Source of the DNA: Flavobacteriaceae bacterium
GTDB taxonomy: Bacteria > Bacteroidota > Bacteroidia > Flavobacteriales > Flavobacteriaceae
Direction of reading: 5' to 3'
Assembly: GCA_028280265.1 (NCBI GenBank)
Contig: JANQMD010000039.1
Location: forward strand, 62,001-126,000
Length of the DNA: 64,000 nt
Part shown: positions 61,641-64,000 of the stretch, piece by piece
Numbering within the stretch: the stretch's first letter is position 1
How the letters are laid out: every line of letters begins with the position of its first letter
Translations under genes and position numbers: made by a program
Notes under the pieces: generated by a model
Told to the model about the DNA's origin: nothing
Databases searched by the model: none
Seen by the model: the letters and a program-made list of their open reading frames with translations, nothing else

Positions 61641-62664
61641 ACTATCTATACAACATATTATACAAGAAACCGCTGATGCGGTTTCTGTTGTTTTTACTAT
61701 TCCTGAAAATTTAAAATCAAATTTTGAGTTCAAAGCGGGTCAATATATTACTCTTAAAAAAGATTTAAATGGAGAAGAAGTTCGCAGAGCTTACTCTATT
61801 TGCTCTTCTCCAAAAAGTGGGGAGTTAAAAGTAGCGATTAAAGCAGTTGAGAAAGGTCTTTTTTCTACGTATGCAACCTCTAGTTTAAAGGTTGGTGATG
61901 TTTTAGAAGTTCATGAACCTGAAGGGAAATTTGTTTTAGAACCTCAAGAAAAAAACTATCTTGGATTTGCAGCGGGTAGTGGGATCACTCCTGTTTTGTC
62001 TATGATCAAAGCTTCTTTAACTGAAGATTCCAGTTCTAATTTTACATTAATCTATGGTAATAAGTCTGAAGCGGACACTATTTTTAAGGGGGAATTAGAG
62101 ACCTTACAAACAGAATATTCAGATAGATTTCAATTGCATTTCATTTACAGCAGACAAAATGTTGAAGGGTCTAAATTTGGAAGAATTGATGAAGGAATTA
62201 CCAATTACTTTGTAAAAAGCACATACAAAGATGTTTCTTTTGACAAAGCATTTCTGTGTGGGCCTGAGGAGATGATCCATACAGTTTCAGAAACACTTCA
62301 GAAAAGCGGTTTTGATAATTCACAAATTCTTTTTGAATTATTTACTGCTTCAAGTGAAGAAGATACTTCTCAAGTAAAAGATGGAGAAACTGAAATCACT
62401 GTACTTTTAGATGACGAAGAGATTTCTTTTACCATGCAACAAACGGATGATATCTTGTCCTCCGCTTTGCGAAATAAAATTGATGCCCCGTATTCTTGTC
62501 AGGGAGGAGTCTGTTCCAGTTGTCTGGCAAGAGTAACTGAAGGAAATGCTGTGATGACTAAAAATAGCATTTTAACAGATGGTGAAGTTGAAGATGGTTT
62601 TATTTTAACCTGCCAAGCACATCCTACCACCTCAAAAATTTATATCGACTTTGATGATGTGTAA
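61624..62664 (+). CDS. Ferredoxin reductase with plant-type [2Fe-2S] domain (PaaE-like)
   Basis: The protein has 346 aa. The FAD domain (about 1-105) shows RRAYSICSSP, the NAD(P) domain (about 110-230) AAGSGITPVLSMIK and FLCGPEEMI, and the C-terminal [2Fe-2S] domain (about 255-346) Cys292, Cys297, Cys300 and Cys330 in CQGGVCSSC and LTCQAHP. This order is that of PaaE and similar reductases feeding oxygenases or hydroxylases. No oxygenase gene is adjacent except the intradiol dioxygenase at 63.4 kb, which needs no reductase, so its partner is unclear. It overlaps asd by 17 bases. Confidence 0.9.
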   Translation: MSTFHKLSIQHIIQETADAVSVVFTIPENLKSNFEFKAGQYITLKKDLNGEEVRRAYSICSSPKSGELKVAIKAVEKGLFSTYATSSLKVGDVLEVHEPEGKFVLEPQEKNYLGFAAGSGITPVLSMIKASLTEDSSSNFTLIYGNKSEADTIFKGELETLQTEYSDRFQLHFIYSRQNVEGSKFGRIDEGITNYFVKSTYKDVSFDKAFLCGPEEMIHTVSETLQKSGFDNSQILFELFTASSEEDTSQVKDGETEITVLLDDEEISFTMQQTDDILSSALRNKIDAPYSCQGGVCSSCLARVTEGNAVMTKNSILTDGEVEDGFILTCQAHPTTSKIYIDFDDV

Positions 62665-62686
62665 AAATCTATTGTATATTTAGCTA

Positions 62687-63367
62687 ATGGATTTTTACGA
62701 CTTTAAAAATGCCTTTCTTATTGGTTTCTTCATGGCTTTCATGATTGGGCCTGTTTTTTTTGTACTAATTAAAACGAGTATTTTAAAAGGAGCCAGAGCA
62801 GCTATTGTTTTTGATCTCGGAGTTATCTTAGGCGATATTGTTTTTATGTTGATTGCCTATTATGGGAGCCGAACCTTACTGGAAAAAATTAAGGATGACC
62901 CCAGACTTTTTATCGTGGGAGGGTTGGTCTTAATTGTCTATGGTTTGATTACCTATTTGGACAAGAATAACAAAAAGGAAGTTGAAGAAAATGAGGAGGT
63001 AAAAATTCCTGTGAACAACAACTATATCCGACTTTTCTTTAGTGGATTCTTTTTAAACTTTATCAATGTAGGTGTCCTTGCTTTTTGGCTAGGAATGATT
63101 GTAGTCGTTGGACCTACTTTGGATATGAATCCTAATTATATTTTATACTATTTCGGAACTGTTTTAGCTGGTTATTTCCTTACTGATATTGGTAAAATTT
63201 TACTTGCCAAACAATTAAAAAGTAGAATGACTCCTATTGTCATTTACCGAGTAAAAAAAACAATGGGTGTGCTTTTAATCGTATTTGGAGTTGGACTAAT
63301 GTTAAAGGGGTTTCTTCCAAAAGACAGTAAAATAAATACTCTTTTGGAGCAAGTAGAGAAGAACTAA
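62687..63367 (+). CDS. LysE-family amino-acid exporter
   Basis: This 226-aa protein of six predicted helices has the family opening FLIGFFMAFMIGPVFFVLIKTSILKGARAA, DLGVILGDIVFMLIA and the second half with FFLNFINVGVLAFWLG and a terminal hydrophobic helix. Members export amino acids or related small molecules. It follows the PaaE-like gene by 22 bases and asd before it, which is suggestive of amino-acid overflow but not proof. Confidence 0.88.
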   Translation: MDFYDFKNAFLIGFFMAFMIGPVFFVLIKTSILKGARAAIVFDLGVILGDIVFMLIAYYGSRTLLEKIKDDPRLFIVGGLVLIVYGLITYLDKNNKKEVEENEEVKIPVNNNYIRLFFSGFFLNFINVGVLAFWLGMIVVVGPTLDMNPNYILYYFGTVLAGYFLTDIGKILLAKQLKSRMTPIVIYRVKKTMGVLLIVFGVGLMLKGFLPKDSKINTLLEQVEKN

Positions 63368-63420
63368 TTTTTATTCATTTAGACTTTTCTTTTTATTTTA
63401 GATATATGTTCGAGCTTCTC

Positions 63421-64000
63421 TTACCCTGCTACTTTAATTATCTTGGATAGCGTATATCCATCTGTAGTATTTCCAGTAACAGAATCTGCAAGATTACCAG
63501 CTGCTACGATACCATCGTTAGAATTATTCGTATCGGGAGTACCTTCATAACCTGTGGTGGCATAGACTGTGTTTGAAATATTATCTGGGAAAGAAACCTG
63601 AGTAACCAACAACGACCTTCCTGTTGCACTTTTCACCTCTACGTGAAGATGTGGTGTACGTCCAGGATACCAACCAGGATAAATACTAATAAAAGAAGCC
63701 AAACCATTTGCATTGGTAGTTTGTCTTCCCCTTAAAAAGGTCTCGCTTGTAAAATTCCCATGCAACTGTCCGGAATATTCTGAATAATTTCCCCTAGCAT
63801 CACAATGCCATAAATCTACCAAAGCTCCTGCTAAAGGAACACAGTTGTTATTTGTATTTTGAATGGTAAACTGGATTAATAAAGCAACTCCTGTTCTATT
63901 ACCAATAATATTTTCTCTTACCAAATCTGCAGGTCTCTTTGTAGGATATGGTCCTTCTGTTTCTGATGGTGATGGCGCACAAGCGTTTGGATTGTTGTCA
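63421..64000 (-). CDS. Intradiol ring-cleavage dioxygenase, partial (5' end beyond window)
   Basis: The open frame continues through the right edge, so the N-terminus is missing. It reads PSETEGPYP, then VDLWHCDARGNYSEYSG, and YPGWYPGRTPHLHVEV, the Tyr and His residues that bind non-heme Fe(III) in catechol-type intradiol dioxygenases. Visible length is about 193 residues. Secreted relatives of this type in Bacteroidota act on unknown aromatics or protein-bound catechols. A TTG at 63924 is not the start because TEGPYP lies upstream of it in frame. Confidence 0.9.
   Translation of the reverse strand, partial: DNNPNACAPSPSETEGPYPTKRPADLVRENIIGNRTGVALLIQFTIQNTNNNCVPLAGALVDLWHCDARGNYSEYSGQLHGNFTSETFLRGRQTTNANGLASFISIYPGWYPGRTPHLHVEVKSATGRSLLVTQVSFPDNISNTVYATTGYEGTPDTNNSNDGIVAAGNLADSVTGNTTDGYTLSKIIKVAG

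Overview
The window looks like the chromosome of a member of the Bacteroidota, most likely a marine-type Flavobacteriaceae. The evidence is the alternative complex III (actABCDEF) joined to a caa3-type oxidase, a type IX secretion sorting tail (36.8 kb), gliding lipoprotein GldH, a very long K/E-rich IF-2, DUF2723, DUF4837, DUF5916 and DUF1761 proteins, low G+C, no clear Shine-Dalgarno sequences, and promoters of the Bacteroidota form TTTG-N19/20-TAnnTTTG (rplM, tRNA-Gln, parD, rimP). The species cannot be named from this sequence.

Layout. 0-4 kb (minus): an operon for sulfane-sulfur handling: SulP anion transporter, metallo-beta-lactamase/double-rhodanese protein, rhodanese lipoprotein, HMA metal-binding protein and a small membrane protein. 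4.3-5.3 kb: ruvB. 5.4-16.8 kb (minus): an electron-transfer operon, actA-actB-actC-actD-actE-actF-coxB-coxA, which would carry electrons from menaquinol to oxygen through ACIII and an A1-type cytochrome oxidase. 17-23.5 kb: a SPOR protein, a nest of intergenic repeats, rimP-nusA-infB behind a leader with a terminator-like hairpin, a tandem Usp protein and tRNA-Gln(TTG). 23.6-32 kb: a DUF2723 glycosyltransferase-like membrane protein, polysaccharide deacetylase, a thioredoxin fold without its CxxC, a metallophosphoesterase and polA.

32-41.6 kb is the accessory region. It holds a parDE toxin-antitoxin pair with its own promoter and operator, an AraC/GyrI regulator beside an FAD amine-oxidase lipoprotein, a LamG/T9SS protein, an unrecognised 144-aa protein, an alpha/beta hydrolase, small cassette-like genes, a DUF2200 gene and a 371-bp internally deleted IS982-type element. 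Two units here (parDE and the 144-aa gene) have the anatomy of integron-like cassettes. The 5' end of each is complementary to the box that opens its 3' palindrome, and both palindromes fold into an imperfect stem with a 6-nt bulge on one side although their sequences differ. No integrase is visible. A diverged second copy of the last 23 codons of polA lies 4.6 kb downstream of polA, so polA plus this remnant bracket part of the accessory region. This is the most unusual structure in the window.

41.6-64 kb returns to core genes: an SGNH hydrolase, a DUF5916/CBM9 outer-membrane protein, rplM-rpsI-rpsB-tsf, a colinear minus-strand block (DUF4837, MltD-like transglycosylase, xthA, a membrane-anchored EF-hand-like protein, scoB, a four-helix-bundle gene, scoA, PBP1A, gldH, ricT), trhO, asd, a PaaE-like flavoprotein, a LysE exporter, and an intradiol dioxygenase cut by the right edge. 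Short structured repeats containing TTCGACTCCGCTCAG recur. Two copies lie inside the polA reading frame and one inside the trhO terminator loop.
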